Shown here piece after piece: positions 53,097-62,287 of a DNA stretch of 64,000 nt; position 1 is the first letter of the stretch; every line of letters starts with the position of its first letter. This DNA is from Butyrivibrio sp. Su6 (GTDB lineage Bacteria > Bacillota > Clostridia > Lachnospirales > Lachnospiraceae). The stretch is taken from contig NZ_FNUR01000001.1 in the NCBI RefSeq assembly GCF_900108105.1, forward strand, positions 186,001 to 250,000, read 5' to 3'. A program made the position numbers and the translations under genes. The notes beneath the pieces are model-generated. The model made no database searches, had not been told where the DNA came from, and saw nothing but the letters and a program-made list of their open reading frames with translations.

Positions 53097-55973
53097 ATGG
53101 TAGGTAGAGAGATGAATATGAATGATATGGATATGAAAGATTTAACAACTCCATATTCCCTTGATCCGGGACGTAATAAGGTAGATCCAAGGGCTGGAAT
53201 CATCCCTGAATGGGTTGATATGAATGCTCCTTTTCGTGAACCACTGGCAAAGTTTGCGAAGGTAGTTACTGACAGAAAAAATATCAAACTTGGAATTGAG
53301 AAAATAACAAAAGAAAGCCCTGAATACTGGGGCCTTTACAATCTTATCACTGACGCTCAGTGTGAGATTGCACTTAAGATGGAAAAACGTAAACCAAAGA
53401 CATTTGAGGAAATTGCAGCTCTTTGCCCTGAGTACTCAAAAGAAGAGCTTCAGAATCAGCTCGATGAGATGTCTTATAACGGTGTTATAGAGTGGAACTA
53501 CGAGAATGAAAAACGTGAGAAACAGTACGTTCTTCCTATGTATGTTCCTGGTTCTGCTGAGTTTGGCAACATGAACTCAAGAGTTATTGAGGCTCATCCA
53601 GAGGTTGGACCTTTCTTTGAGAGAATGAGCCGTATTCCGCTTGAAGGACTTACTCATATGGTTCCTATGGGCGGAGCAGGCGTTGGAATGCATGTTATTC
53701 CTGTAGAAAAAGCTATCAATATGCAGGGAGAGTCAATCGACCTTGAGCATATTTCATACTGGCTTGATTATTATGAAGGAAAATATGCAGCTTCTCCATG
53801 CTCATGCAGAAGATCAAGAAAAACATTTGATCAGGGCTGCGCTGATGATCCGGAAGGATGGTGTATTGCTGTAGGTGATATGGCTGACTATGTTGTTGAG
53901 ACTCAGAAGGATGGTCGCTATATTACCAAGGAAGAAGCTCTTGAGATCTTCAAGCAGGCTGAGGACAATGGCTTTGTTCACCAGATCACAAACATTGACG
54001 GACAGCACAAGATTTTTGCTATCTGTAACTGTAATGTAAATGTATGTTATGCACTTCGTACATCACAGCTCTTTAACACACCTAATATGTCACGTTCAGC
54101 TTATATTGCTCACGTTGATAAGGAGAAGTGTGTTGCATGTGGACGATGCGTTGAGGTTTGTCCTGCCGGAGCAGCAACTCTTGGACAGAAGCTCTGCAAA
54201 AAGGATGGAAGCGAAGTAGTTTATCCTAAGATGCCACTTCCAACTGAGAAAAAGTGGTCTCAGGATATGTGGACTGAAGATTATCGTGATATCAACCGTA
54301 TCAATACTCACAAAACAGGTACTGCGCCATGTAAGACTGCTTGTCCTGCACATATTCCTGTTCAGGGCTACCTCAAGATGGCTGCACAGGGAAGATATGA
54401 AGAAGCGCTTGCTCTTATAAAGAAGTACAACCCACTTCCTGCTGTTTGTGGTCATGTATGTAACCGTCGTTGTGAGGATGCTTGTACAAGAGGAACAATT
54501 GATCAGGCTATCGCTATCGATGAAGTTAAGAAATTTGTATCAATGCGTGATCTTAAGTCTGAGACACGTTACATACCTGAAAAGGTAATTCCAAAGATTG
54601 GTGGCGGCTTCGATGAAAAGATCGCTATTATCGGTGCAGGTCCTGCAGGTATTTCTTGTGCTTACTATCTTGCACTTAAGGGATACAAGCCAACTATCTT
54701 TGAAAAGAATAAGAAACCGGGTGGAATGGTAACTTATGGTATTCCATCATTTGTTCTTGAAAAAGATGTTGTTGAAGCAGAAGTTGATGTATTGAGAGAA
54801 CTTGGCGTAGATATTCGTCTTGGAGTTGAAGTTGGTAAGGACATTACCCTTAAAGAGCTTCGTGAGCAGGGATACAAGGCCTTCTATATCGCTATCGGAT
54901 GTCAGGGTGGCCGTGGTGTAAACGTTCCTGGAGAAGATGCAGAGGGCGTACTTAAGGGTGTAGATATCCTTCATGCTGTGATAGATGATGAAAGCTACAA
55001 ACTTACAGGCGATACTGTTGTAATCGGTGGCGGTAACGTTGCTATTGATGTTAGCCGTACAGCAATTCGCTGTGGTTCACCTAAGATCACACAGGTATCT
55101 CTTGAGACACGTGATATTATGCCGGCTCTTCCTGAAGAAATTGAAATTGCTGAGTCTGAAGGAATTGAGTTTAAGGGCGGTTGGGGACCAAAAGAGATCC
55201 TCACTGAAAACGGAAAAGTTAAGGGCATTATATTCAAGAAATGTACACAGGTTAAGAATGCTGAAGGAAAGTTTGATCCTAAGTATGACGAGAATGAGAC
55301 AATGGAAATTGCATGTTCCAACGTTATTCTCTCTGTTGGTCAGGCTACGATCTGGGGCGATCTTCTTAAGGATGAGAAAGTTGAATTTAGAGGCCCGGCT
55401 CCTGTAGCTGATAAAGTTACTTTCCAGACAACTGTAAAGGATATATTCGTAGGCGGAGATATGTTCTATGGACCAAGATTTGCTATCGATGCTATTGCAT
55501 GTGGTAAAGAAGGCGCTGAATCAATCCATAGATTCGTACAGCCTCACTCATCACTTACAATTGGCCGTGATCCTAACTTCTTCATCGAACTTGATAAAGA
55601 TGATATCTCTATTAAGGATTATGATCATGTTGGACGTCAGCAGGCAGGTGTAAAGAAACCTGAAGATGGTAAACTTTCATTCCGTGATACAAAGCTTGTA
55701 TTCACAGAGGAACAGGTCAAGAAAGAGACATCTCGTTGTCTTGGTTGTGGAGCATCAATCGTTGACCCTAACAAGTGCGTTGGCTGCGGTCTTTGCACAA
55801 CACGTTGTGAATTTGATGCAATCAAGCTTACAAGGGATAACCCAGATTGCTCTACAATGCGCAAGGCGGAAGATAAGCTCAAATATATTCTTCCTAACGG
55901 TATTAAGCAGGCAGTCAGCAGACCATTTATCAAAAAGACACCTAAAGAAACAGCATGGCTTTCTGATAAGTAA
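53097..55973 (+). CDS. Large multi-Fe-S FAD/NAD(P) oxidoreductase (glutamate synthase small-subunit-like with extra N-terminal Fe-S module)
   Basis: A 958-residue cytosolic redox protein. Order: a winged-helix-like region at about 78-148; a Cys-rich module with PCSCRRSRK (235-237), Cys248, Cys256, and CNCNVNVC (310-317); a ferredoxin motif CVACGRCVEVCP (345-355); the helical Fe-S domain of GltD/DPYD type (CKTACPAHIPVQGYL, CGHVCNRRCEDAC); FAD-binding IAIIGAGPAGISCAYYLA near 512; NAD(P)-binding VVIGGGNVAIDVSRTA near 642; and a C-terminal ferredoxin site (CLGCGASIVD, CVGCGLCTTRCE). It should pass electrons between NAD(P)H and an Fe-S partner; the partner is unknown. Two starts are possible: ATG at 53097 (AGGA close by) and at 53112 (AGG seven bases before). 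Confidence 0.85.
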   Translation: MVGREMNMNDMDMKDLTTPYSLDPGRNKVDPRAGIIPEWVDMNAPFREPLAKFAKVVTDRKNIKLGIEKITKESPEYWGLYNLITDAQCEIALKMEKRKPKTFEEIAALCPEYSKEELQNQLDEMSYNGVIEWNYENEKREKQYVLPMYVPGSAEFGNMNSRVIEAHPEVGPFFERMSRIPLEGLTHMVPMGGAGVGMHVIPVEKAINMQGESIDLEHISYWLDYYEGKYAASPCSCRRSRKTFDQGCADDPEGWCIAVGDMADYVVETQKDGRYITKEEALEIFKQAEDNGFVHQITNIDGQHKIFAICNCNVNVCYALRTSQLFNTPNMSRSAYIAHVDKEKCVACGRCVEVCPAGAATLGQKLCKKDGSEVVYPKMPLPTEKKWSQDMWTEDYRDINRINTHKTGTAPCKTACPAHIPVQGYLKMAAQGRYEEALALIKKYNPLPAVCGHVCNRRCEDACTRGTIDQAIAIDEVKKFVSMRDLKSETRYIPEKVIPKIGGGFDEKIAIIGAGPAGISCAYYLALKGYKPTIFEKNKKPGGMVTYGIPSFVLEKDVVEAEVDVLRELGVDIRLGVEVGKDITLKELREQGYKAFYIAIGCQGGRGVNVPGEDAEGVLKGVDILHAVIDDESYKLTGDTVVIGGGNVAIDVSRTAIRCGSPKITQVSLETRDIMPALPEEIEIAESEGIEFKGGWGPKEILTENGKVKGIIFKKCTQVKNAEGKFDPKYDENETMEIACSNVILSVGQATIWGDLLKDEKVEFRGPAPVADKVTFQTTVKDIFVGGDMFYGPRFAIDAIACGKEGAESIHRFVQPHSSLTIGRDPNFFIELDKDDISIKDYDHVGRQQAGVKKPEDGKLSFRDTKLVFTEEQVKKETSRCLGCGASIVDPNKCVGCGLCTTRCEFDAIKLTRDNPDCSTMRKAEDKLKYILPNGIKQAVSRPFIKKTPKETAWLSDK

Positions 55974-55998
55974 TTTAATAGAAAAATGATAAATTAAC

Positions 55999-56050
55999 TA
56001 AGGATTAAGTCAGGTGCGATATAATCGGTACTTGACTTAATCCTTAAAAA
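55999..56050 (+). terminator. Terminator after the flavoprotein gene
   Basis: TAAGGATTAAGTCA (55999-56012) pairs fully with TGACTTAATCCTTA (56033-56046), 14 bp, loop of 20 bases, followed by AAAATG rather than a T-run on the plus strand. It is a very stable hairpin ending the hypBA group. Confidence 0.65.
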
Positions 56051-56107
56051 TGTTTATTAATAAGAAAGTTAAACTTTAAATTTTTTATGAAGGGGTAAGC
56101 TATCCTA

Positions 56108-58207
56108 ATGGCAACTAGTAAAAAGACATCAGAAAAGAAAACATCACTTCTTATAGTTGAGTCACCTACAAAGGTTAAGGCTATCAAGAAGTTTCTTGGC
56201 TCAGGTTACGAAGTAGCTGCGTCAAACGGTCACGTAAGAGATCTTCCAAGAAGTCAGATGGGTGTTGACGTAAATAATGATTTTGAGCCTAAATATATAA
56301 CTATTCGCGGAAAGGGAGATGTTTTGGCAGCTCTTAGAAGACAGGTCAAAAAAGCAGATAAAGTATATCTCGCAACTGACCCGGACCGTGAAGGTGAGGC
56401 TATTTCCTGGCATCTTATTTCTGCCCTTAAGTTAGATCAGGCAGATGCCAAGATTCAGCGAGTTACATTTAATGAGATCACTAAAAACGCTGTTAAGGAA
56501 GCCATGAAGCATCCAAGAGATATCGATATGAATCTCGTAGATGCTCAGCAGGCAAGACGTGTCCTTGACAGAATGGTTGGATATAGTATTTCACCACTTC
56601 TTTGGAACAAGATCAAAAGAGGTCTCAGCGCAGGTCGAGTTCAGTCTGTAGCCCTTAGAATCATTGCGGACAGAGAAGAAGAGATAGATTCTTTTATACC
56701 AAAGGAATACTGGACACTTGATGTTAATCTTAAAGTTCAGGGTGAAAAGAAGCCTCTTGTTGCTCACTACTATGGAAGTGGCAATGACAAAAAAGAAATC
56801 GAGAATAAAGAGCAGCTCGAAAAGATTATGAAGTCTTTAGAGGGCGCGAAATATACTGTTTCAGATGTGAAGAAGGGAGAAAGGACCAAGAAGGCTCCGC
56901 TACCATTTACAACATCAACACTTCAGCAGGAAGCGTCAAAAGCACTTAATTTCTCAACACAGAAGACTATGCGTGTTGCGCAGCAGCTCTATGAAGGAAT
57001 TGATCTTGGCAGTCAGGGAACTGTAGGTCTTATCACATATCTTAGAACTGATTCTACCAGAGTATCTGATGAAGCAGTGGCATCAGCCAATGAATATATT
57101 TTAGAGAACTTCGGTGAGAAATATATTGCTGAAGGTTTGGCAGCTAAAAAGAGCGATGTAAAGATTCAGGATGCTCATGAAGCGATCAGACCTTCAATCA
57201 TTACAAATACTCCTGTAAAGGTTAAGGATTTCCTTTCAAGAGATCAGTTCAGACTTTACCAGCTTATCTGGAGAAGATTTATGGCAAGCCGTATGGCAGC
57301 TGCCAAATACGAGACTACATCAGTTAAGATTGATGCAGGAGAAAGCAGATTTACTGTATCAGCTTCAAAGACAGTTTTTGATGGTTTCTTAAATGTATAT
57401 ACTGATGAAGACGATCAGATTGAAAAGAATGTGCTCATGAAGAATCTGGATACAGATACAAAGCTTTCCTTTGATTCTTTTGAAAGCGCACAGCACTTTA
57501 CACAGCCTGCTCCTCACTATACAGAAGCTTCACTTGTTCATGATCTTGAAGCCCTTGGTATTGGAAGACCTAGTACCTATGCTCCGACAATTTCAACGAT
57601 CATGGCAAGACATTATATTACAAAAGAGAATAAGAGTCTTTATATAACTGAGCTCGGACAGGCAGTTAACAAGATGATGATGGATGCTTTCCCTCAGATC
57701 GTCGATGTAAACTTCACATCTAACATGGAAGCGCTTCTTGATGGTATTGCCGATGGTAATGTTAAATGGAAGACTGTTATTGAGAATTTTTATCCTGATC
57801 TTGAGGAAGCGGTTAAAGCAGCTGAACAAGAGATGGAAAAGATACAGGTTCAGGATGAAGTTACAGATGAGATCTGTGATAACTGCGGAAGAAACATGGT
57901 TATCAAATATGGTCCTCATGGTAAATTCCTTGCCTGTCCAGGTTTCCCTGAGTGTAAAAACACTAAGCCATATTATGAGAAGATTGGTGTTGCATGTCCT
58001 AAGTGTGGGAAAGATGTTGTTCTTAAGAGAACCAGAAAGGGCCGTATGTTCTATGGATGTATAGATAATCCTGATTGTGATTTCATGTCCTGGACAAAGC
58101 CTGTTGCAGAGAAATGTCCTAAGTGTGGCTCATTTATGGTTGCAAAGAGTAACAAGGTAACCTGCACAAATCCGGATTGCGGATATGTCGGTGAACTTAA
58201 GAAGTAA
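56108..58207 (+). CDS. topA: DNA topoisomerase I
   Basis: A 699-residue type IA topoisomerase that relaxes negative supercoils. Toprim domain: LLIVESPTKVKAIKKFLG and TDPDREGEAISWHL; active-site Tyr311 in GLITYLRTDSTRVS; LGIGRPSTYAPTISTI. Three C-terminal four-cysteine zinc fingers follow (CDNCGRNMVIKYG, CPKCGKDVVLKRT, CPKCGSFMVAKSN). The basic Lys/Ser/Thr N-terminal ten residues precede the domain. AAGGGG lies rather far (12 bases) before the ATG. topA-codY order is typical of Firmicutes. Confidence 0.97.
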   Translation: MATSKKTSEKKTSLLIVESPTKVKAIKKFLGSGYEVAASNGHVRDLPRSQMGVDVNNDFEPKYITIRGKGDVLAALRRQVKKADKVYLATDPDREGEAISWHLISALKLDQADAKIQRVTFNEITKNAVKEAMKHPRDIDMNLVDAQQARRVLDRMVGYSISPLLWNKIKRGLSAGRVQSVALRIIADREEEIDSFIPKEYWTLDVNLKVQGEKKPLVAHYYGSGNDKKEIENKEQLEKIMKSLEGAKYTVSDVKKGERTKKAPLPFTTSTLQQEASKALNFSTQKTMRVAQQLYEGIDLGSQGTVGLITYLRTDSTRVSDEAVASANEYILENFGEKYIAEGLAAKKSDVKIQDAHEAIRPSIITNTPVKVKDFLSRDQFRLYQLIWRRFMASRMAAAKYETTSVKIDAGESRFTVSASKTVFDGFLNVYTDEDDQIEKNVLMKNLDTDTKLSFDSFESAQHFTQPAPHYTEASLVHDLEALGIGRPSTYAPTISTIMARHYITKENKSLYITELGQAVNKMMMDAFPQIVDVNFTSNMEALLDGIADGNVKWKTVIENFYPDLEEAVKAAEQEMEKIQVQDEVTDEICDNCGRNMVIKYGPHGKFLACPGFPECKNTKPYYEKIGVACPKCGKDVVLKRTRKGRMFYGCIDNPDCDFMSWTKPVAEKCPKCGSFMVAKSNKVTCTNPDCGYVGELKK

Positions 58208-58212
58208 ATAAT

Positions 58213-58227
58213 AATTTTCAGAAATCT
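58213..58227. promoter_or_regulatory. CodY-box-like sequence upstream of codY (13 of 15)
   Basis: AATTTTCAGAAATCT matches the CodY consensus AATTTTCWGAAAATT at 13 of 15 positions, including the whole central TTTTCAGAAA. It lies six bases after the topA stop codon, about 95 bases upstream of the codY -10, so any effect on codY would be from upstream or on topA read-through. Confidence 0.4.
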
Positions 58228-58247
58228 TTAGCTTTTTTTCATAATTG

Positions 58248-58281
58248 TAGGCGCTTCAAGGTTTGAAGCGCCTATTTTTTT
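58248..58281 (+). terminator. Terminator after topA
   Basis: TAGGCGCTTCAA and TTGAAGCGCCTA form a perfect 12-bp stem with a 3-base loop and seven T residues. It separates topA from codY. Confidence 0.95.
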
Positions 58282-58307
58282 ATGATATGATAACAATAGT
58301 GTAATTG

Positions 58308-58316
58308 TGCTATATA
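58308..58316 (+). promoter_or_regulatory. Extended -10 promoter of codY
   Basis: TGCTATATA gives a TGN-extended -10 with five of six matches, 58 bases before the codY start and after the topA terminator. The sequence TTGTGCTATA also occurs in the apt promoter. Confidence 0.45.
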
Positions 58317-58373
58317 CGTAATAACGTTCACAATTTCAACTAAGGGGGAAATACATTCTAAAGGAGAAACGTC

Positions 58374-59153
58374 ATGAGTAGTGTACAGCTACTGGATAAA
58401 ACCCGCAAAATTGGAAAACTGTTGCATAACAGCAATTCCGGAAAAGTTGTTTTTAATGATATTTGCAGGGTTCTTTGCGACATTTTATCCTCAAATATGT
58501 TTGTTATCAGTAAAAAAGGTAAAGTGTTGGGTATCGGCGAAAGTGCAGGAGTTGAATCTCTTAGTGAACTTTTGGTAGATAATGTTGGATCATTTATTGA
58601 TCCAATGTTAAATGAGAGACTTCTGACAATTCTTTCAACAAAAGAAAATGTTAACCTTGAAACTCTTGGCTTTGAAGGAATAGATTCTTCAAAATTCCAG
58701 GCGATAATTACACCTATTGAGATCGCAGGTGAGAGACTTGGAACGCTTTTTATCTATAAAACAGACGTACCATACGATATAGACGATATTATTCTTTGTG
58801 AATATGGGACAACAGTAGTCGGACTTGAGATGCTCAGGGCTGTCAACGAAGAAAATGCAGAGGAGAGCAGAAAACTTGCTGTTGTTAAATCTGCTATAAG
58901 TACACTTTCTTTCTCTGAGATGCAGGCAATCATTCATATATTTGATGAGCTTGACGGAATGGAAGGCGTACTTGTTGCAAGTAAGATTGCAGACAGGGTT
59001 GGAATAACAAGGAGTGTTATTGTAAATGCTCTCAGAAAATTTGAAAGCGCTGGTGTTATAGAATCAAGATCTTCAGGTATGAAGGGAACATACATAAAAG
59101 TTACAAATGATGTTGTTTTCTCTGAGATCAAAAAGCTTAAACAGGAACTATAA
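58374..59153 (+). CDS. codY: GTP- and branched-chain amino acid-sensing regulator CodY
   Basis: A 259-residue global repressor of low-GC Gram-positives. The N-terminal GAF ligand domain (1-155) begins SSVQLLDKTRKIGKLLHNSN; the C-terminal winged helix-turn-helix has GVLVASKIADRVGITRSVIV and NALRKFESAGVIESRSSG, the most conserved part of the family. AAAGGAG precedes the ATG. It lies between topA and the flagellar operon. The ilv, leu and pot genes in this window are of the kind CodY controls in other species, but I see no clear CodY box at their promoters. Confidence 0.97.
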   Translation: MSSVQLLDKTRKIGKLLHNSNSGKVVFNDICRVLCDILSSNMFVISKKGKVLGIGESAGVESLSELLVDNVGSFIDPMLNERLLTILSTKENVNLETLGFEGIDSSKFQAIITPIEIAGERLGTLFIYKTDVPYDIDDIILCEYGTTVVGLEMLRAVNEENAEESRKLAVVKSAISTLSFSEMQAIIHIFDELDGMEGVLVASKIADRVGITRSVIVNALRKFESAGVIESRSSGMKGTYIKVTNDVVFSEIKKLKQEL

Positions 59154-59201
59154 AAAGCCGATAATATATGTGAAAAATACATTTCAGGATGGATTTTGAT
59201 G

Positions 59202-59236
59202 AAAGGATTTATCTATACAAGGTAAATCCTTTTTTG
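59202..59236 (+). terminator. Terminator after codY
   Basis: AAAGGATTTA pairs with TAAATCCTTT across an 11-base loop, then TTT. It isolates codY from flgB, which then needs its own promoter in the AT-rich 140 bases that follow; I find no clear sigma-28 or sigma-A site there. Confidence 0.75.
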
Positions 59237-59376
59237 TTTACTTTATTTTGTATAACCAAACATGTATAAACACAATATGAAGTATGTTTTACTTGTATTT
59301 TGTTAATAAAAATCATATTATTAATATATATAAGTTAAATTGACCGTATTGTGTTCTGATTTAATAAGGGGGCTCT

Positions 59377-59772
59377 ATGATCAATAGTAATGTATTTGAC
59401 TATATTAACGTTATGGATAAGGCGGCAGATGCTTCCTGGACCAGGAACGAAATTATTGCCAACAATATTGCTAATGTGGACACACCGGGATATAAACGTC
59501 AGGATCTGAATTTTGAAGATGAGCTTGAGAGGGCTCTTGGACATTCAAGATACAAAAGTATGGATGCCAAAGTTTCGGATCTTAAGGACAAGCATTTACA
59601 GGCAAGGGTAGTTAATGACTATTCAGGTTTCTCATACAGATATGATAAGAACAATGTAGATATTGATACTGAAAACGTAATGCTTGCAGCAAATCAGATT
59701 AAATATCAAGGCTTAATGGCCGGAATAAAATCTGAGTTTTCAAATCTACAGTTGGTTTCGAAATCTTCATAA
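59377..59772 (+). CDS. flgB: Flagellar basal-body rod protein FlgB
   Basis: A 131-residue proximal rod protein. The N-terminal rod signature IIANNIANVDTPGYKRQDLNFEDEL-like segment is visible as EIIANNIANVDTPGYKRQ at about 26-43, and the C-terminal helix (ANQIKYQGLMAGIKSEFSNL) is the matching coiled part. It opens the fla/che-type operon. GGGGG lies before the ATG. Confidence 0.96.
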   Translation: MINSNVFDYINVMDKAADASWTRNEIIANNIANVDTPGYKRQDLNFEDELERALGHSRYKSMDAKVSDLKDKHLQARVVNDYSGFSYRYDKNNVDIDTENVMLAANQIKYQGLMAGIKSEFSNLQLVSKSS

Positions 59773-59786
59773 AGGAGGATTAAAGT

Positions 59787-60233
59787 ATGAGCATATTTGA
59801 TTCTTTTAACATTAACTCATCAGGTATGACAGCCCAGCGCTTTAGAATGGATATCATATCTGAAAATATTGCCAATGCTAATACAACAAGAACTGAAGAT
59901 GGTACTCCTTACGTCAGAAAGGTTGTTAGATTTGAAGAAAAGGGTACACAGACTCCTTTTTCAAGAATCCTTAATGAACGACTGGATCATTACTCTGGAA
60001 CCGGAGTTAAGGTAACAACAGTTCAGGATGATACTTGGACTCAGATGAATGTTGTATATGATCCTTCACATCCTGACGCAGATGCAAATGGATATGTGAC
60101 ATATCCAAATGTTAATACTGTTACAGAGATGACTAACCTTATTGACGCAAGCAGATCGTATGAAGCAAATGCAACTGCATTTAATGCAAGTAAAAACCTG
60201 GCTTCAAGAGGCCTTGAACTTGGACAGGGTTAA
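59787..60233 (+). CDS. flgC: Flagellar basal-body rod protein FlgC
   Basis: A 148-residue rod protein. MDIISENIANANTTRTEDGT and PYVRKVVRFEEK are the family start, and NVNTVTEMTNLIDASRSYEA with NATAFNASKNLASRGLEL the C-terminal helix. AAGGAGG precedes the ATG, 14 bases after flgB. Confidence 0.97.
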   Translation: MSIFDSFNINSSGMTAQRFRMDIISENIANANTTRTEDGTPYVRKVVRFEEKGTQTPFSRILNERLDHYSGTGVKVTTVQDDTWTQMNVVYDPSHPDADANGYVTYPNVNTVTEMTNLIDASRSYEANATAFNASKNLASRGLELGQG

Positions 60234-60246
60234 TGGAGGGTAGCTT

Positions 60247-60591
60247 ATGGCATCTCTTGATATCTCTCAGCTTCGAAATGTAACATCAGGAGCTGTAAAA
60301 AATGCAGAGAAATTGAATAGCAAAGTTTACAATGTGCTAGGCGATGATGGCAAGGGGAATGAGCAGGCTTTTTCAATTATTTTTGACAGAGCTGTAGAGA
60401 ATATTCATACTACGAATGCTTATTTGTCAGATGCAGAAAATGAAGAGATAAAGTGGTCTTTGGGACAAACGGATAATACACATGATCTTTCTATTGCACT
60501 TCAGAAGGCACAGACAGCACTGCAATACACAGTAGCTGTGAGGGACCGTGTCCTTTCTGCATACAGAGAGATCACTCAGATGCAGATATGA
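60247..60591 (+). CDS. fliE: Flagellar hook-basal body complex protein FliE
   Basis: A 114-residue protein joining the MS ring and the rod. The C-terminal half AENEEIKWSLGQTDNTHDLS, then IALQKAQTALQYTVAVRDRV and LSAYREITQMQI, is typical. The N-terminal part is variable. It lies 13 bases after flgC with GGAGGGTAG before the ATG. Confidence 0.93.
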   Translation: MASLDISQLRNVTSGAVKNAEKLNSKVYNVLGDDGKGNEQAFSIIFDRAVENIHTTNAYLSDAENEEIKWSLGQTDNTHDLSIALQKAQTALQYTVAVRDRVLSAYREITQMQI

Positions 60592-60650
60592 GCAATCCGT
60601 ATATCGCTCAATACTATTAGTTTTCTTAAGTTTATGGGGAGGGAGAATGC

Positions 60651-62270
60651 ATGGCTGATAGATTAAAGGCCCTGTGGCAAAAAATTCTCGACTGGTGGAA
60701 TCAGTTTACTGCCAAGCAAAAGACCCTGATTGTGGGGGCCGGCTCGGTAATACTGCTTACCATTATCATTTTGGTTTCTGTTCTGAACCAACCTCAATAT
60801 GTGTTATTGGTCAATGCCAATTCTACAAAAGAAGCTTCAGAGATAAAAGAGCTTCTTGATTCTAATTCCATAAATTATAAGATGTCAGATGATGGCTTGG
60901 AATTTAAAGTTCTGAAAAAAGATCAGGGTAATGCAAGCCTTCTTTTGGGTGCAAATGACATCCAATCTTATGCTTACAGTATTGATAATGTTACTGACGG
61001 CAGTTTCTCTACTACAGAAGCAGATAAACAGAAAAAATATGTATTATATCTTGAAAGCCGGCTGGAATCGGATTTTATAAACAGATTCACTGATATTAAG
61101 AGTGCTAACGTCCAGCTTCATATTCCTGATAATGATGGCACACTCATTGGCAATCAGGAAGAATCTTCAGCAAGTATTTTGCTTGAGCTTGATGAAAATG
61201 CTACGTTTAATGAAGACAATGCGGCTTTTCTTGCAAGGGCTGTTGCCAAGGCAATAGGTAATTCTTCTACAAAAGATATTGTTATCCTTGATACTAATGG
61301 AAATATGCTTTTTGCAGGTGATGAGGACAGTACTATTTCCGGTATGGCAAGTACGCAGCTTTCCTTAAAAGCCAAGGCAGAACAGCTTGTAAAAAATGAA
61401 GTAAAGAAAGTTCTGCTAGGGACTAAGCTTTACGATAATATTGAAGTTGCAAGTAATCTCGTGATGGATTTTTCACATGAAGAAACAACGGAGCATAACT
61501 ATACACCTGCAGAGGATCAGACCCAGGGCGTTTTATCCCACGAAGATACATATAATGCTGAAAATGTTAATGGCGTAAGTGGTATTCCGGGAACTGATAC
61601 AAATGCGGACAATGAAACTACTTATGTGACTCAGGATAATACGAATTCAACATCCACTATAACTGAAGAATCAAGAGATTATCTTCCAAATGAAAAAATA
61701 ACAACAAGAACCAATCAACCGGGGGCAATTCAATATGCAAGCTCATCAATTTCGGTCACAGCAATTAACTATGTTGTTGTAAAGGAAGAGGATTACGACA
61801 GCGCAGCAAATAACAATATGACCTGGAAAGAGTATAAACTTGCCAATGCTGAACCTGCAGTTTTGACTGTTCCTGTTGAAGTTATTGATGTAGTATCCAA
61901 AGCAACAGGCATAGATTCCGCAAATGTTGCAATGGCTGCATATACTGAGTATGTATTTTTTGACAGAACAGGTGCTAATATAACTGTCACAGATATCCTG
62001 CAGATTGTAATGATTCTGATAATTCTTGGACTTCTTGCATTCATTATTGTCAGAAGCATGTGGACAAAGAAACAGACGCAGGAAGAAGCAGAACCGGAAC
62101 CTTTGTCTGTGGAACAGCTTCTTGAATCGCAGCCTGAAGAAGCCCTCGAGGATATTGAGATGGATACGGGTTCTGAAACAAAGAAACTTATTGAGAAGTT
62201 TGTTGATGAAAATCCGGAAGCTGCTGCAGTTCTTTTACGTAACTGGCTTAATGAAGACTACGGTCTATAA
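60651..62270 (+). CDS. fliF: Flagellar MS-ring protein FliF
   Basis: A 539-residue membrane ring protein. Helix near 25-43 (IVGAGSVILLTIIILVSVL), ring-building motifs (YVLYLESRLESDFINRFTDI, SANVQLHIP), a Thr/Asn-rich periplasmic segment at about 270-345, a second helix at about 445-470, and a C-terminal cytoplasmic tail that binds FliG (KKLIEKFVDENPEAAAVLLR and NWLNEDYGL). GGGAGGGAG precedes the ATG. Confidence 0.96.
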   Translation: MADRLKALWQKILDWWNQFTAKQKTLIVGAGSVILLTIIILVSVLNQPQYVLLVNANSTKEASEIKELLDSNSINYKMSDDGLEFKVLKKDQGNASLLLGANDIQSYAYSIDNVTDGSFSTTEADKQKKYVLYLESRLESDFINRFTDIKSANVQLHIPDNDGTLIGNQEESSASILLELDENATFNEDNAAFLARAVAKAIGNSSTKDIVILDTNGNMLFAGDEDSTISGMASTQLSLKAKAEQLVKNEVKKVLLGTKLYDNIEVASNLVMDFSHEETTEHNYTPAEDQTQGVLSHEDTYNAENVNGVSGIPGTDTNADNETTYVTQDNTNSTSTITEESRDYLPNEKITTRTNQPGAIQYASSSISVTAINYVVVKEEDYDSAANNNMTWKEYKLANAEPAVLTVPVEVIDVVSKATGIDSANVAMAAYTEYVFFDRTGANITVTDILQIVMILIILGLLAFIIVRSMWTKKQTQEEAEPEPLSVEQLLESQPEEALEDIEMDTGSETKKLIEKFVDENPEAAAVLLRNWLNEDYGL

Positions 62271-62287
62271 CTAAAGGGGAAAAGGGT

